Of a stretch of DNA of 64,000 nt, positions 8,652 to 20,322 are shown one piece after another. Both the position numbers and the translations under genes were made by a program. The notes beneath the pieces were generated by a model. The model did not search any database. It had not been told where the DNA came from and saw only the letters and a list, made by a program, of their open reading frames with translations. Source of the stretch: Desulfuromonadales bacterium (GTDB taxonomy: Bacteria > Desulfobacterota > Desulfuromonadia > Desulfuromonadales > BM103); contig JAQYVZ010000009.1 in the NCBI GenBank assembly GCA_030145205.1, positions 27,382 through 91,381 of the forward strand, in the 5' to 3' direction. Position 1 is the stretch's first letter. Each line of letters opens with the position of its first letter.

Positions 8652-9704
8652 TTGCGTGGTCATGTCTTGATATGCGTGCTTCTGTTGCTGTTGTCGGGGA
8701 TCGGTTTCGCCGATCTGGCTCAAGCAGAGATGGCCGAGCATGCGCCTCTGGCGGTTGAGTCCCTGTTGCTGGATGGCCAGGTTGCCGGTAAACGGCTGGT
8801 TGTCGTCGGCGAGCGCGGGCACCTGCTGGTCTCCGATGATGCCGGCCGTAGTTGGTCGCAGCGCTCCATGCCGACCCGGGCGACTCTGACCAGCGTGTTT
8901 TTTATCAATGAGCACCTCGGCTGGGCGGCTGGACACGATGCCGTGATCCTGCGGACCATCGATGGTGGCGAAAGCTGGCAGCAGGTCTACGAAGACCGGG
9001 ACGGTGACCGGCCGATACTGGATATCTGGTTCCGGAATGAGCATTTTGGTTGCGCCGTGGGCGCCTATGGCCTGTTCCTGATTACTGCCGATGGTGGCAC
9101 GACTTGGCAGGAGCAGCTGTTAGATTCGGAAGCTCTTGTCCCTGTTGCGCAGGAGGTTGCTGGTGACAGTGACTGGTACGAGGGTGAAGAGGACTGGGGC
9201 GAAGATGTCCACCTCAACCAGATCCGCCAGGCGGCGACCGGACGCCTTTACATTGCCGGAGAAGCTGGCAATGTCTATCGCTCCGACGATAGCGGTACCA
9301 CCTGGCTGACGTTGACGCCTCCCTATGAAGGCTCGCTGTTCGGCAGTCTCCCCTTGCAGGGAGAAGGCCTGCTGGTCTACGGCCTGCGCGGCAACCTGCT
9401 GTTCTCTCCGGATGCCGGGCTGCACTGGGCGGCTGAAACCAGTGGTGTTGTTGCGACTCTGAACGATGCCATCCGCTTGCGGGACGGTCGGCTTGTGCTG
9501 GCCGGACTGGCCGGCACCCTGCTGGTCAGTGGCGATAACGGCCGCACTTTTACGGCCTATCCGCAGGCAGACCGGGCTGGCCTCTCCCGGGTGATCGAAG
9601 TTGGTGACGGCACCCTGGTGTTGATCGGGACCCATGGCGTGCGACGTTTTCAGTTGCCGGCTCCCCAAGGGCTACCGCCCGTGCAGCGGGAGGGTGACCT
9701 ATGA
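8652..9704 (+). CDS. Ycf48/BNR-repeat beta-propeller protein, secreted
   Basis: About 350 residues with a signal peptide (VLICVLLLLLSGIGFADLAQA). At least six Ycf48/BNR-like repeats follow, with blades such as AVILRTIDGGESWQ, LFLITADGGTTWQ and VYRSDDSGTTWL. Such propellers occur next to MMPL/RND permeases and may act as assembly factors or periplasmic partners. The start is uncertain: no ATG precedes the signal peptide. I prefer the TTG at 8652 (GAAGG 11 bases upstream); TTG at 8595 would add 19 residues without a ribosome site. The stop overlaps the RND start by 4 bases (ATGA). Confidence 0.8.
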   Translation: MRGHVLICVLLLLLSGIGFADLAQAEMAEHAPLAVESLLLDGQVAGKRLVVVGERGHLLVSDDAGRSWSQRSMPTRATLTSVFFINEHLGWAAGHDAVILRTIDGGESWQQVYEDRDGDRPILDIWFRNEHFGCAVGAYGLFLITADGGTTWQEQLLDSEALVPVAQEVAGDSDWYEGEEDWGEDVHLNQIRQAATGRLYIAGEAGNVYRSDDSGTTWLTLTPPYEGSLFGSLPLQGEGLLVYGLRGNLLFSPDAGLHWAAETSGVVATLNDAIRLRDGRLVLAGLAGTLLVSGDNGRTFTAYPQADRAGLSRVIEVGDGTLVLIGTHGVRRFQLPAPQGLPPVQREGDL

Positions 9705-12025
9705 AAACCCTTTCTTTTCTCGACTACATAGAAGAGTACCTGTTCCGCTGGCGCGCCCTGGTGATTGCACTGTTTGTGCTGGTGACGCTGGTGCTCGGCG
9801 GCGCGGCCTTCCAGTTGCGGATCGACGCTGGTTTCGACAAGATGCTGCCGCTGGAGCATCCCTATATGCAGACCTACGTCGATTATCGCAATGATTTCGG
9901 CGGGGCGAATCGCATCCTGGTCGCACTTATGGCCGAGGATGGCGACATGTTTACGGCCGAATTCTTTGAAGCGCTGCGTCTGGCGACTGACGAGGTCTTC
10001 TTCCTGCCGGGGGTTGACCGCAGCCGGGTCAGCTCCCTATTTACGCCGAACGTCCGTTTCACCGAGGTGGTTGAAGACGGCATCGCCGGCGGCAACGTGG
10101 TGCCGTCCGATTTCCAGCCTACGCCAGCTGGCCTCGAACAGGTGCGCCAGAATATCCTCAAAGCCGGCATCGTCGGCCGCCTGGTCGCCAACGATTTCTC
10201 CGGGGCAATTATCAGCGCTCAGCTGATGGAAGTGAATCCGTCCACGGGGGAGAAGCTCGATTACATTGCCGTGGCGCACCAGCTTGAGGAGAAGATTCGT
10301 AAGCCGTTCGACACGGACCAGGTCAATGTGCATATCATCGGTTTCACCCAGGTGATCGGTGACATCGCTGATGGTGCCAAACGGGTGGTGATCTTTTTTG
10401 TCCTGGCGTTTTTCATCACCGGGCTGTTGGGGTATCTCTATACTCGCTCGCATCGGCTCACCGCGCTGCTGGTCTGTTGCTCCATGGTGGCGGTCGTCTG
10501 GCAGTTGGGCGGGTTAACCCTGCTCGGCTACGGCATCGACCCGATGGGGATCCTGGTGCCCTTCCTGATCTTCGCCATCGGTACCAGTCACGGTGTCCAG
10601 ATGATTACCGCCAACCGAGTGGAGATCTTCGAGGGGGCGACCAGCATGAATGCCGCCCGGGCCAGCTTCCGGCGGCTGTTGATTCCCGGCGGTGTCGCCT
10701 TGCTTTCCGATACGATCGGCTTTATCACCATCATGCTGATCGATATCCGTGTTATCCAGGAGATGGCGATCACGGCCAGTCTCGGCGTGGCGGCGATTAT
10801 TCTGACCAACCTGTTCCTGCTGCCGGTGCTGCTCTCCTGCATCAACTACCCGGAGGACTATCGCCACCGGCTTGAAGCACGCATCGAGCGTATGGACCAC
10901 ATTTGGCTGCAGGTCTCACGTCTGGCCAAACCCTGGCCGGCGCTGGTGGTTATCCTGCTCGCCTGCGGTCTGCTCGGTTACGGCGCCATGCGCGGTACGG
11001 AAGTGCAGATTGGTGATCTGCATCGCGGCGTGCCGGAACTGCGTCCCGATTCCCGTTACAATCTGGATACGACCATGGTCGCCGATCATTTCTCGATCGG
11101 AGTCGACATGCTGACGGTGATTGTCGAGGCGCCGGCCGATGGCTGCATCGACCACCCGGTGATCGACGCGGTCGACCGGTTCGCCTGGCGCATGCAGAAC
11201 ACCGCCGGTGTGCAATCGGTGGTCAGCTTGCCGCAGATTACCAAGGTGATCAATGCTGGCTGGAACGAGGGCAGTCTCAAGTGGCGGGTTCTGCCGCGTA
11301 GTAGCCAGATGTTGGTGGAGGCGGTGCAGTACATCCCGACCACGAGCGGCCTGCTCAACGCCGACTGTAGCGTGATGCCGGTGATTATTTTCACAACCGA
11401 CCACAAGGCGGAGACGCTGGCGCATGTGGTGGCCGAGGTGAAACGGTTCCAGGCGGAGGAGGGTAGCGACCAGCTACGCTTCCGGCTCGCCTCCGGCAAT
11501 GCCGGGGTGATGGCGGCCAGCAATGAGGAGGTCGCCGCAGAACAGTTCCCGATTCTGATCTATGTCTTCTCGATTATCATCGGCCTCTGCCTGATCACCT
11601 TCCGTTCCCTCAGAGCGACCCTCAGCATCATCCTGCCGTTAGGCCTGGTGTCGCTGCTGGCCTATGCCCTGATGGCGGAACTGGAGATCGGCTTGAAAGT
11701 CTCCACCCTGCCGGTGGTCGCCCTCGGCGTCGGTATTGGTGTCGACTACGGCATCTATATCTATAGCCGTTTCCAGCGGTTCCTAAACCAGGGGATGACG
11801 ATCTTCCAGGCCTATCACGAGACGCTCAAGGTCACCGGTAGCGGTGTGGTTTTTACCGGGGTGACTCTGGCGATTGTGACGGCGACCTGGATCGTGTCGC
11901 CCTTGCAGTTTCAGGCTGACATGGGGATTCTGCTGACTTTTATGTTCCTGGTGAATATGCTGGCGGCCATCTTCCTGCTGCCCGCCCTGGCCAGCTGGCT
12001 GCTGCGGATCGGCTCCCGTCGTTAA
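9701..12025 (+). CDS. RND/MMPL-family membrane exporter
   Basis: 774 residues in two halves, each with a single helix, a large periplasmic domain (about 45-230 and 440-610) and a bundle of five helices. This is the MMPL/HpnN-like layout, about 12 helices in total. DMGILLTFMFLVNMLAAIFLLPAL near the C-terminus is typical. Such permeases move hydrophobic molecules (lipids, hopanoids, sterols) out of the inner membrane using the proton gradient. It overlaps the Ycf48-like gene (ATGA) and precedes an acyl-CoA synthetase, so a lipid-type cargo is plausible; the true cargo is unknown. Confidence 0.9.
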   Translation: MKTLSFLDYIEEYLFRWRALVIALFVLVTLVLGGAAFQLRIDAGFDKMLPLEHPYMQTYVDYRNDFGGANRILVALMAEDGDMFTAEFFEALRLATDEVFFLPGVDRSRVSSLFTPNVRFTEVVEDGIAGGNVVPSDFQPTPAGLEQVRQNILKAGIVGRLVANDFSGAIISAQLMEVNPSTGEKLDYIAVAHQLEEKIRKPFDTDQVNVHIIGFTQVIGDIADGAKRVVIFFVLAFFITGLLGYLYTRSHRLTALLVCCSMVAVVWQLGGLTLLGYGIDPMGILVPFLIFAIGTSHGVQMITANRVEIFEGATSMNAARASFRRLLIPGGVALLSDTIGFITIMLIDIRVIQEMAITASLGVAAIILTNLFLLPVLLSCINYPEDYRHRLEARIERMDHIWLQVSRLAKPWPALVVILLACGLLGYGAMRGTEVQIGDLHRGVPELRPDSRYNLDTTMVADHFSIGVDMLTVIVEAPADGCIDHPVIDAVDRFAWRMQNTAGVQSVVSLPQITKVINAGWNEGSLKWRVLPRSSQMLVEAVQYIPTTSGLLNADCSVMPVIIFTTDHKAETLAHVVAEVKRFQAEEGSDQLRFRLASGNAGVMAASNEEVAAEQFPILIYVFSIIIGLCLITFRSLRATLSIILPLGLVSLLAYALMAELEIGLKVSTLPVVALGVGIGVDYGIYIYSRFQRFLNQGMTIFQAYHETLKVTGSGVVFTGVTLAIVTATWIVSPLQFQADMGILLTFMFLVNMLAAIFLLPALASWLLRIGSRR

Positions 12026-12061
12026 ATAGGTCCGTTCCGTCTTTTCAGAGAAACCGTTTCT

Positions 12062-13996
12062 ATGACTCGATCCGACGCGAAAAATAATCCTCCTGGTGCT
12101 TGGCGTCCTGTTTCAAAATCGGTGATCGCTGCGATCATGGCGTCCTGTCATGCGTTCGCTGAGCGGCCGGTTTTTGTTTATCGGGTTTCCGGCAAGGAAT
12201 TTACGGTTTCCTACGCCAAGCTGCGTGAAGATGTGGTGTTGCTGGCTCGGGCGTTCAAAGAGCGCAAGGTGGAAGTGGGCAGCCGGGTTTTTATCCTGTC
12301 TGATAACCGCTATGCCTGGATGGTGACCGACCTGGCCCTGATGGCCTTGGGGGCGGTCAGTGTGCCGCGCGGCAGCGATACCCCCTCTCAGGAACTGGAA
12401 TATATTCTCGACCATGCCGAATGCACGTTTCTGGTTGCCGAGACCGACGCTCTTCTGGATCGTCATCAGGAGGTTCTGGGCCGGCATAAGGAGATTCGCT
12501 CGATTTTCCTGATTGAGGGAGTCAAAACGCACAAGCTGTTCAGCAAGCTTTACAGCTACAATGACCTGCTCGACGATCGCTCCTTGACCCCGGCCGACTT
12601 TGCCGAGTTCGACGCGATGGTCTCCGCCCACTCCCTGAATGACCTGGTGACCCTGATCTACACCTCGGGGACGACCGGCAATCCCAAAGGGGTGATGTTG
12701 ACCCACGCCAACATCCTCTACAATGTCGAGAAGCTGCCCCCTATCGTGCGTCTGTGCAAGACAGATCTATGGGTCTCGATTCTGCCGAGTTGGCACATCT
12801 TTGAACGGGCCGCTGAATACGTCGCCCTCTACGGTGGTAGCTGTATCGTCTATTCCACCCTGAAAACCTTTGCCGCAGATCTCGAGCATTATCGGCCAAC
12901 CGTGGTTGCCACAGTGCCCCGCCTGTGGGAGGCGCTCTACAGCAAGGTGAGCAATACCGTTGCCGAGAAGGGGCGTGTCGCGCAGACCCTGTTCAAAGCA
13001 CTGGTCCGGATTTCCATTCGTTATCACCGGGCCCGTCGCCAGTGGGCAGGCTGTACGCCACAATTCAAAAAGACCGTGTGGCCGGTCCGTGCCTGGCGCA
13101 AGCTGGTTGCTGCGGTCGAGGTCGTCCTGCTGGCGTTGCCCTATGCGCTCGCACAGAAGAAACTGGCCCCACTGCGGCAGAAGTTTGGCGGACAGTTGCG
13201 CATGGCGATCAGCGGCGGCGGCAGCCTGCCCGCCTACCTGGAACAGTGGCTGGATGCGATAGGCTTACGCATCGCCAATGCCTACGGTATGACCGAATGT
13301 GCCCCGGCGATTGCCGGCCGCGGCTTCAACAGCGAGATGTTTGGAACTCTTGGGCCGCCGGTGGAGGGGACTGAACTGCGGATCGTGGACAGTGACGGGC
13401 GTGTCGTCCCTGCCGGCGTCGAAGGCGAGATTGAGGTCAAAGGGCCCCAGGTGTTCCCAGGGTATTACAACGAGGAGGAGGAAAATCGTAAAGCCTTCAC
13501 GGAGGAGGGGTTTTTCCGGACGGGTGACTTGGGAATGCTGACCATGTCGGGGGAATTGCTGTTGACCGGGCGCTGCAAGGAAATCATCGTGCTGGCCAGC
13601 GGCGAGAATATTGATCCGACACGCATTGAGGGGGCGATGGGACAGCTGCCCTTCGTGGCGGACGCGGTGCTGGTCGGGCAGGATCGCAAGGGTCTTGCCG
13701 CCCTGATCGTGCCGGACTGGGAAAAACTGAAAGACTTTTTCGCCGAGAAATTCCACCAGGATTCGGAAAGCACTGAAGACCTTCAGAAAGATCCGGCCCT
13801 GCGTGAGCGGGTCAGGCAGGAGATCAATCGTCTGTTGCAGGCCAAGAACGGCTTCAAGCCCTACGAGAAGTTGCAGAAGATCGATTTTCTGAAAAAAGAG
13901 TTTACCGTGGGTGAAGAGCTGACCAACACCATGAAGAAGAAACGTCACGTAATTGAAAAGCAGTACCGGGAGTTGATTGACCGGTTGTTCAAATAA
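12062..13996 (+). CDS. Long-chain fatty acid-CoA ligase / AMP-dependent synthetase
   Basis: 644 residues of the adenylate-forming superfamily, long-chain (FadD15/FAA1-like) branch. The P-loop TLIYTSGTTGNPKGVMLTH is at about 197-215, the A5 block AYGMTECAP at about 408-416, then FFRTGDLG and LTGRCKEIIVLASGENIDP. It would activate fatty acids as acyl-AMP then acyl-CoA. It lies 36 bases after the RND gene in the same orientation, linking lipid activation with the putative exporter. A long helical insertion around 310-370 matches this branch. Confidence 0.92.
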   Translation: MTRSDAKNNPPGAWRPVSKSVIAAIMASCHAFAERPVFVYRVSGKEFTVSYAKLREDVVLLARAFKERKVEVGSRVFILSDNRYAWMVTDLALMALGAVSVPRGSDTPSQELEYILDHAECTFLVAETDALLDRHQEVLGRHKEIRSIFLIEGVKTHKLFSKLYSYNDLLDDRSLTPADFAEFDAMVSAHSLNDLVTLIYTSGTTGNPKGVMLTHANILYNVEKLPPIVRLCKTDLWVSILPSWHIFERAAEYVALYGGSCIVYSTLKTFAADLEHYRPTVVATVPRLWEALYSKVSNTVAEKGRVAQTLFKALVRISIRYHRARRQWAGCTPQFKKTVWPVRAWRKLVAAVEVVLLALPYALAQKKLAPLRQKFGGQLRMAISGGGSLPAYLEQWLDAIGLRIANAYGMTECAPAIAGRGFNSEMFGTLGPPVEGTELRIVDSDGRVVPAGVEGEIEVKGPQVFPGYYNEEEENRKAFTEEGFFRTGDLGMLTMSGELLLTGRCKEIIVLASGENIDPTRIEGAMGQLPFVADAVLVGQDRKGLAALIVPDWEKLKDFFAEKFHQDSESTEDLQKDPALRERVRQEINRLLQAKNGFKPYEKLQKIDFLKKEFTVGEELTNTMKKKRHVIEKQYRELIDRLFK

Positions 13997-14065
13997 CTGC
14001 TGCGCCGAGCATGATTTGATGTGTCAGGGTTCTCGAACGGGCCTTGACCCTTGGAGAGTGAAACC

Positions 14066-14407
14066 ATGAGTGATTTGCTATCGTGTCCGGAATGTGGCTC
14101 CGAATACACCTACGAAGATCGGGGGCTGTTTGTGTGCCCGGAATGTGCCCATGAATGGGCTGTCGAAGCTGTTGACGAGGGAGCTGACTCCGCAAAAGTT
14201 ATCCGTGATGCGCACGGCAATCTTCTGGAAGATGGCGATACCGTGACAGTCATCAAAGACCTCAAGGTCAAAGGTTCTTCCCTGGTGGTCAAGGTCGGCA
14301 CGAAGGCTAAAAACATCCGGCTGGTTGACGGTGATCATGATATTGACTGCAAGATTGACGGTATCGGCGCCATGAAACTGAAGTCGGAATTCGTGAAAAA
14401 AGCCTGA
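14066..14407 (+). CDS. yjdM: PhnA/YjdM-family zinc-ribbon protein
   Basis: 113 residues. An N-terminal zinc ribbon with two CPEC pairs ([21 protein letters not shown]) is followed by the PhnA domain with [27 protein letters not shown]. The name PhnA (phosphonoacetate hydrolase) is historical and is not supported for this short family; its role is unclear. GGAGAG precedes the ATG at 14066; a TTG five codons earlier overlaps that site and is rejected. It is convergent with the HD-GYP gene. Confidence 0.9.
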   Translation: MSDLLSCPECGSEYTYEDRGLFVCPECAHEWAVEAVDEGADSAKVIRDAHGNLLEDGDTVTVIKDLKVKGSSLVVKVGTKAKNIRLVDGDHDIDCKIDGIGAMKLKSEFVKKA

Positions 14408-14438
14408 GCGCATTCACAAAGCGTGTCCTGTGAGTGGC

Positions 14439-16346
14439 TTAATTGATGGAGTGGTTGCCCTGCAGGGAGAACTCCAGCGCTTCAAATACCTGTTGATCAT
14501 ACAGCGTGTTAACGTCTTTGCGGATCATGTTGAGAGCGGTGTCAACAGGAAGAGATGTCCGGTAATGCCGCTCCGCGGTCAAGGCTTCAAAAATATCTGC
14601 CACGGCAATGATTTTTGCTCCCAAGGGAATATCTTCCCCCTTCAAACCATACGGATACCCTGAACCATCCAGCTTTTCATGGTGTGCTTCGGCAATTTCC
14701 GGCACATTGCTCAAGGTTGTTTTGAAATTGATCTGGCGCAGAATGGCTCCAGTCTTTTGTGCATGTGTCTTGATTTGTTCGTATTCAGATGGCGTTAATT
14801 TGCCGGGTTTTTTAAGGATGTCATCCGGGATCGCAAGTTTTCCATAGTCATGGAGCAAAGCGGCCACCCGGACGGCTTCGCAGAAGTCATCATCCAGATG
14901 CATAACCCTGCAGATGTCCAGGGCATATTCAGTGACTTTGACGGAATGGCCTCTCGTCAGGGAATCCCGGGCGTCGATACTGGCGGACATCACTTTCAAA
15001 AGAGTTTCGAACTGATCCTCCTTTTCCTTAAGAAGATTGACGTTGTGCAGGCTTGTTCCCACAGAAGGGGCCACCCCTTCAATCATGCTGAGGTCTAATT
15101 GGGCCATGGGCCGTCGGGAGCGGGGGGTGTCCATCATGAGGACGCCAATTGGCTCGCCCTCGACGCAAATAGGACTGCAGATCAGGGATTTTACCTCCAG
15201 GCGTTCTGCGACACTTCGGCTGCGCTCGGATAAACGAGGTTGGTGCGCGTCCAGATCGTTGATCAACATTGATCGATTTTCACGGAAGCAACGAACCAGA
15301 ATGTCTTCAGAATTAGGCTTGTTCAGATGAAAGAGCACGCTGGCAAAAACCTTCAACTGCATTTTGGAGTAGCCGTAACCACCCCGGAATTTGAGCTGAG
15401 TCCGGTCGTTGTTGACCAGAAGGATCGCGCACCGCTCAAAATCGAGCCTTTTTTTCAAAACGGCTGAGACATCTTTCAGGATGTCATCCGTTGTCGAATC
15501 GTGTTTGAGGGCGACACCAATTTCCTTGACGGTCATGGCGTTGTTATAGGTGACGTTGATTTGATCAACCAGTTTCTCTGTGATACCGCCTGTCTGCATC
15601 AGACTGTCGTGGATCTCTGCTTTTTTAGAATGTTCAGCCAGGAAATTCAGCCCGGTCAGAATGGCCAGGGAGATGGGCAGTAAAGCGGTGGCTGTTGTCA
15701 TCGGGCTGGTTGTACAGACGACGAGAGATGTGAGCAATAAAATCCAGGTGCTATGGATTCTAAGCTTACGCCATTTTGTCGAAGGCAGTGCATCCCAGTT
15801 GATTTCGTAGCGACAGGCCCCTGCGCCTCTGGATATGCACTCTGTGTGTTTGATGCCAGGTTTGTTGTAATTAAAAATCATGACGCCGGACTCAAAAAAT
15901 CCCATCCGGTTTTCACACTGGAAAGGCTCTTCAGAAACCCCCGGGTGCGGTGTGACCACGATTTCGACCGAGTTGCCTGAAACCTGTGTACATCTGTAAG
16001 TTGACGAGCGGGTTAGTTTTGAGCTTAGTTGCTCAATCATTCTAAACATGCGCCTGGGACCAACGGCACTCAGAATGTATTGACGCATGACTCCTAAGGC
16101 ATTTGCGGACACAGCAAAGCGACCAGCCTCCCGGGCAATCTGATCACAGCCGGTCATGGTTACGGCCGTTTCGTGAAACCTGTTTGCTTGCTCCTGGGTG
16201 AACCAGTGGCCTTGGTCATAGACCTCGGACAGTCTTATCCCCGACTGTTGCGCAAGATCGTGGAGGTCAATGCCCGGGTAGCGGGAGTGAATAAATTTGA
16301 AATACGTCTCAAATATCCTGCTGTTGTAAAGCTCTTGCCTATTCAT
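14439..16346 (-). CDS. HD-GYP phosphodiesterase with V4R-like, membrane and GAF modules
   Basis: 635 residues. About 1-185 resembles a V4R/heme-NO-binding-associated sensor region ending in CISRGAGACRYEI. Two membrane helices follow (about 195-235), then a GAF domain (about 275-425) and an HD-GYP domain with ALLHDYGKLAIPDDIL and HHEKLDGSGYPYGLKGEDIP. HD-GYP proteins degrade cyclic di-GMP. The CheY-like gene lies 245 bases upstream on the same strand and is a likely partner. Base composition is more AT-rich than the flanks. Confidence 0.88.
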   Translation of the reverse strand: MNRQELYNSRIFETYFKFIHSRYPGIDLHDLAQQSGIRLSEVYDQGHWFTQEQANRFHETAVTMTGCDQIAREAGRFAVSANALGVMRQYILSAVGPRRMFRMIEQLSSKLTRSSTYRCTQVSGNSVEIVVTPHPGVSEEPFQCENRMGFFESGVMIFNYNKPGIKHTECISRGAGACRYEINWDALPSTKWRKLRIHSTWILLLTSLVVCTTSPMTTATALLPISLAILTGLNFLAEHSKKAEIHDSLMQTGGITEKLVDQINVTYNNAMTVKEIGVALKHDSTTDDILKDVSAVLKKRLDFERCAILLVNNDRTQLKFRGGYGYSKMQLKVFASVLFHLNKPNSEDILVRCFRENRSMLINDLDAHQPRLSERSRSVAERLEVKSLICSPICVEGEPIGVLMMDTPRSRRPMAQLDLSMIEGVAPSVGTSLHNVNLLKEKEDQFETLLKVMSASIDARDSLTRGHSVKVTEYALDICRVMHLDDDFCEAVRVAALLHDYGKLAIPDDILKKPGKLTPSEYEQIKTHAQKTGAILRQINFKTTLSNVPEIAEAHHEKLDGSGYPYGLKGEDIPLGAKIIAVADIFEALTAERHYRTSLPVDTALNMIRKDVNTLYDQQVFEALEFSLQGNHSIN

Positions 16347-16591
16347 GATGCAGCCTGTTACTCAGTTTCAGAGATCTTCGTTGTTCCGCTCAAAAGTGCC
16401 TGCTCGCTATCTCCAGGGGGTTTCCCTGTGTGGTGCAAAAGTCAAACTGGATGCGCCGCCTGCAGTTCCGCCAAGACGTTGAGTGTAAAAAAAATAAAAA
16501 AGCAACAGCAACAGGTGTTCGGCCACGTCACGGCGAGTTTTGTCGCGAGTTTTCAATGATCGACAAAAGGCTGAAGCCTTTGGGTGAACAA

Positions 16592-16960
16592 TTAATGTCC
16601 AATGACAATCTGCATTATGGATTTCAACTGATTTTCCTCGATTGGCTTGCGAAGAAAGGTTGAAATCCCCATCATTCTTGCCTCTGAAATTTTGGCCTCG
16701 TCATTTTCAGATGAAAGCATGATGAGTGGCACAAACCGGCAGTTTGGTATCTGTTTCGCGCGTTTCGTAAATTCAATACCATCCATCCCCGGCATATTCA
16801 GGTCCGTGATGATCATGTCAAACCTGGTGGATTCAGCATGTCGGCAGGCTTCAATACCATTTAATGCTGTTGTGATCTCATAGTTGAGTGAACTCAAGAT
16901 ATCGTCAAGCATAGACAAAACGACTGGCGAATCATCGACGACGAGGATCTGTTTCTTCAT
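16592..16960 (-). CDS. CheY-like single-domain response regulator
   Basis: 122 residues, receiver only. The acid pair is in ILVVDDSP, the phosphoacceptor Asp in MIITDLNMPGMDG, the conserved Ser in MLSSE and the Lys in FLRKPI, so all key residues are present. With no output domain it must act by protein contact, perhaps on the HD-GYP protein encoded downstream. Confidence 0.9.
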   Translation of the reverse strand: MKKQILVVDDSPVVLSMLDDILSSLNYEITTALNGIEACRHAESTRFDMIITDLNMPGMDGIEFTKRAKQIPNCRFVPLIMLSSENDEAKISEARMMGISTFLRKPIEENQLKSIMQIVIGH

Positions 16961-17380
16961 GCGTGCCCCTAATATTTTATGTGGTCAGCACCTGTTCCTG
17001 TGGCCACAGAGTGTGGACCAAGACATTGCAGATTAATCCTTTATGATAATATTAGAACAACGTTTCGTTTTCTGAGACTAAACCAAAACTCCAGATAAAG
17101 TCAATAATTATAATAAGTTAAAATGACCCTTTTTGTGATATTTTAAGGTTGTGAAAAATACACACGATTGTGTTGCAACTGTTTAGCAAATATAGTTATT
17201 TTTGTAATGAGGAGCAGTAGAAAAGTGGGAGGCTGTAATAATTTGTGGCGATATTTTTCATTGCAGCGGTAAAAGGGGGAGTCTGATATGTCTGATGCTT
17301 GCGGTACATAGCCAAGATCCGGTTTCCTATGCCTGGGGAGCACGTGACTTAATTCATAAAATTAGTTGGGCAGAAATAGA
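16961..17380. other. AT-rich intergenic region without a supported gene
   Basis: About 420 bases between the response-regulator start and the tRNA terminator. It is strongly AT-rich with A/T runs and has only a short unconvincing ORF (17143-17343, minus). It should contain the promoter of the response regulator, but I could not pick one box pair over others. Confidence 0.5.
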
Positions 17381-17418
17381 AAAAGGGTCATCTTCTCATG
17401 GGAGAAGATGACCCTTTT
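17381..17418 (-). terminator. Terminator of the tRNA-Lys/tRNA-Glu operon
   Basis: Perfect 17-bp inverted repeat (17381-17397 with 17402-17418) around a 4-base loop. On the minus strand the second arm ends in a T run. It starts 7 bases after the CCA end of tRNA-Glu. Confidence 0.9.
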
Positions 17419-17424
17419 CATTTT

Positions 17425-17502
17425 TGGCGTCCCCAAGGGGATTCGAACCCCTGTCGCCGCCGTGAAAGGGCGGTGTCCTGGGCCAGGCTAGACGATAGGG
17501 AC
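17425..17502 (-). tRNA. tRNA-Glu (anticodon TTC)
   Basis: The minus strand starts GTCCCTATCGTCTAG. It has the anticodon arm CCGCC-CTTTCAC-GGCGG with TTC, the T arm GGGGTTCGAATCCCC, an acceptor 3' strand pairing with the 5' end, and an encoded CCA. The cloverleaf closes well. Confidence 0.95.
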
Positions 17503-17516
17503 TTGGAGCCTAAAAC

Positions 17517-17553
17517 TTTCGCATCCGGCAGGAAGGCCCTGTCGGATGCGAAA
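17517..17553 (-). other. Hairpin between the two tRNA genes
   Basis: Arms TTTCGCATCCG (17517-17527) and CGGATGCGAAA (17543-17553), with an inner CAGG/CCTG pair. It lies between tRNA-Lys and tRNA-Glu and may be a processing signal or a partial terminator; on the minus strand it is followed by GTTTTAGG. Confidence 0.6.
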
Positions 17554-17560
17554 TGAAAAA

Positions 17561-17636
17561 TGGTGAGCCGGGAGGGGATCGAACCCGCGACCATCTGATT
17601 AAAAGTCAGATGCTCTACCAACTGAGCTACCGGCCC
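17561..17636 (-). tRNA. tRNA-Lys (anticodon TTT)
   Basis: The minus strand starts GGGCCGGTAGCTCAGTTGG. The anticodon arm is CTGACTTTTAATCAG with TTT, the T arm is CGGGTTCGATCCC, and the acceptor CCGGCTC is followed by discriminator A and an encoded CCA. Confidence 0.96.
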
Positions 17637-17647
17637 ACAGAAGGAAC

Positions 17648-17676
17648 TTTATAGCTGGAAGCTTTTTGAGTGTCAA
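17648..17676 (-). promoter_or_regulatory. Sigma-70 promoter of the tRNA operon
   Basis: On the minus strand a perfect TTGACA -35 box (17676-17671), a 17-base spacer and TATAAA (17653-17648) lie 12 bases before the tRNA-Lys 5' end. Box quality and position are right for a strong stable-RNA promoter. Confidence 0.85.
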
Positions 17677-17705
17677 CTCTTTTTTCGAAAAATGTTGCTA
17701 GCTTC

Positions 17706-20298
<2,593 letters not shown>

Positions 20299-20322
20299 GT
20301 TAACTATCCTTGTTGATGCCGA

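Noticed and set aside
17143..17343. 66-residue minus-strand ORF in the AT-rich gap
   Set aside because: No ribosome site, no family resemblance and an unusual composition; it looks like chance in empty DNA.
17425..17636. Integrated mobile element at the tRNA genes
   Set aside because: No integrase, no direct repeat of a tRNA 3' end that I can find, and purA follows directly on the other side.
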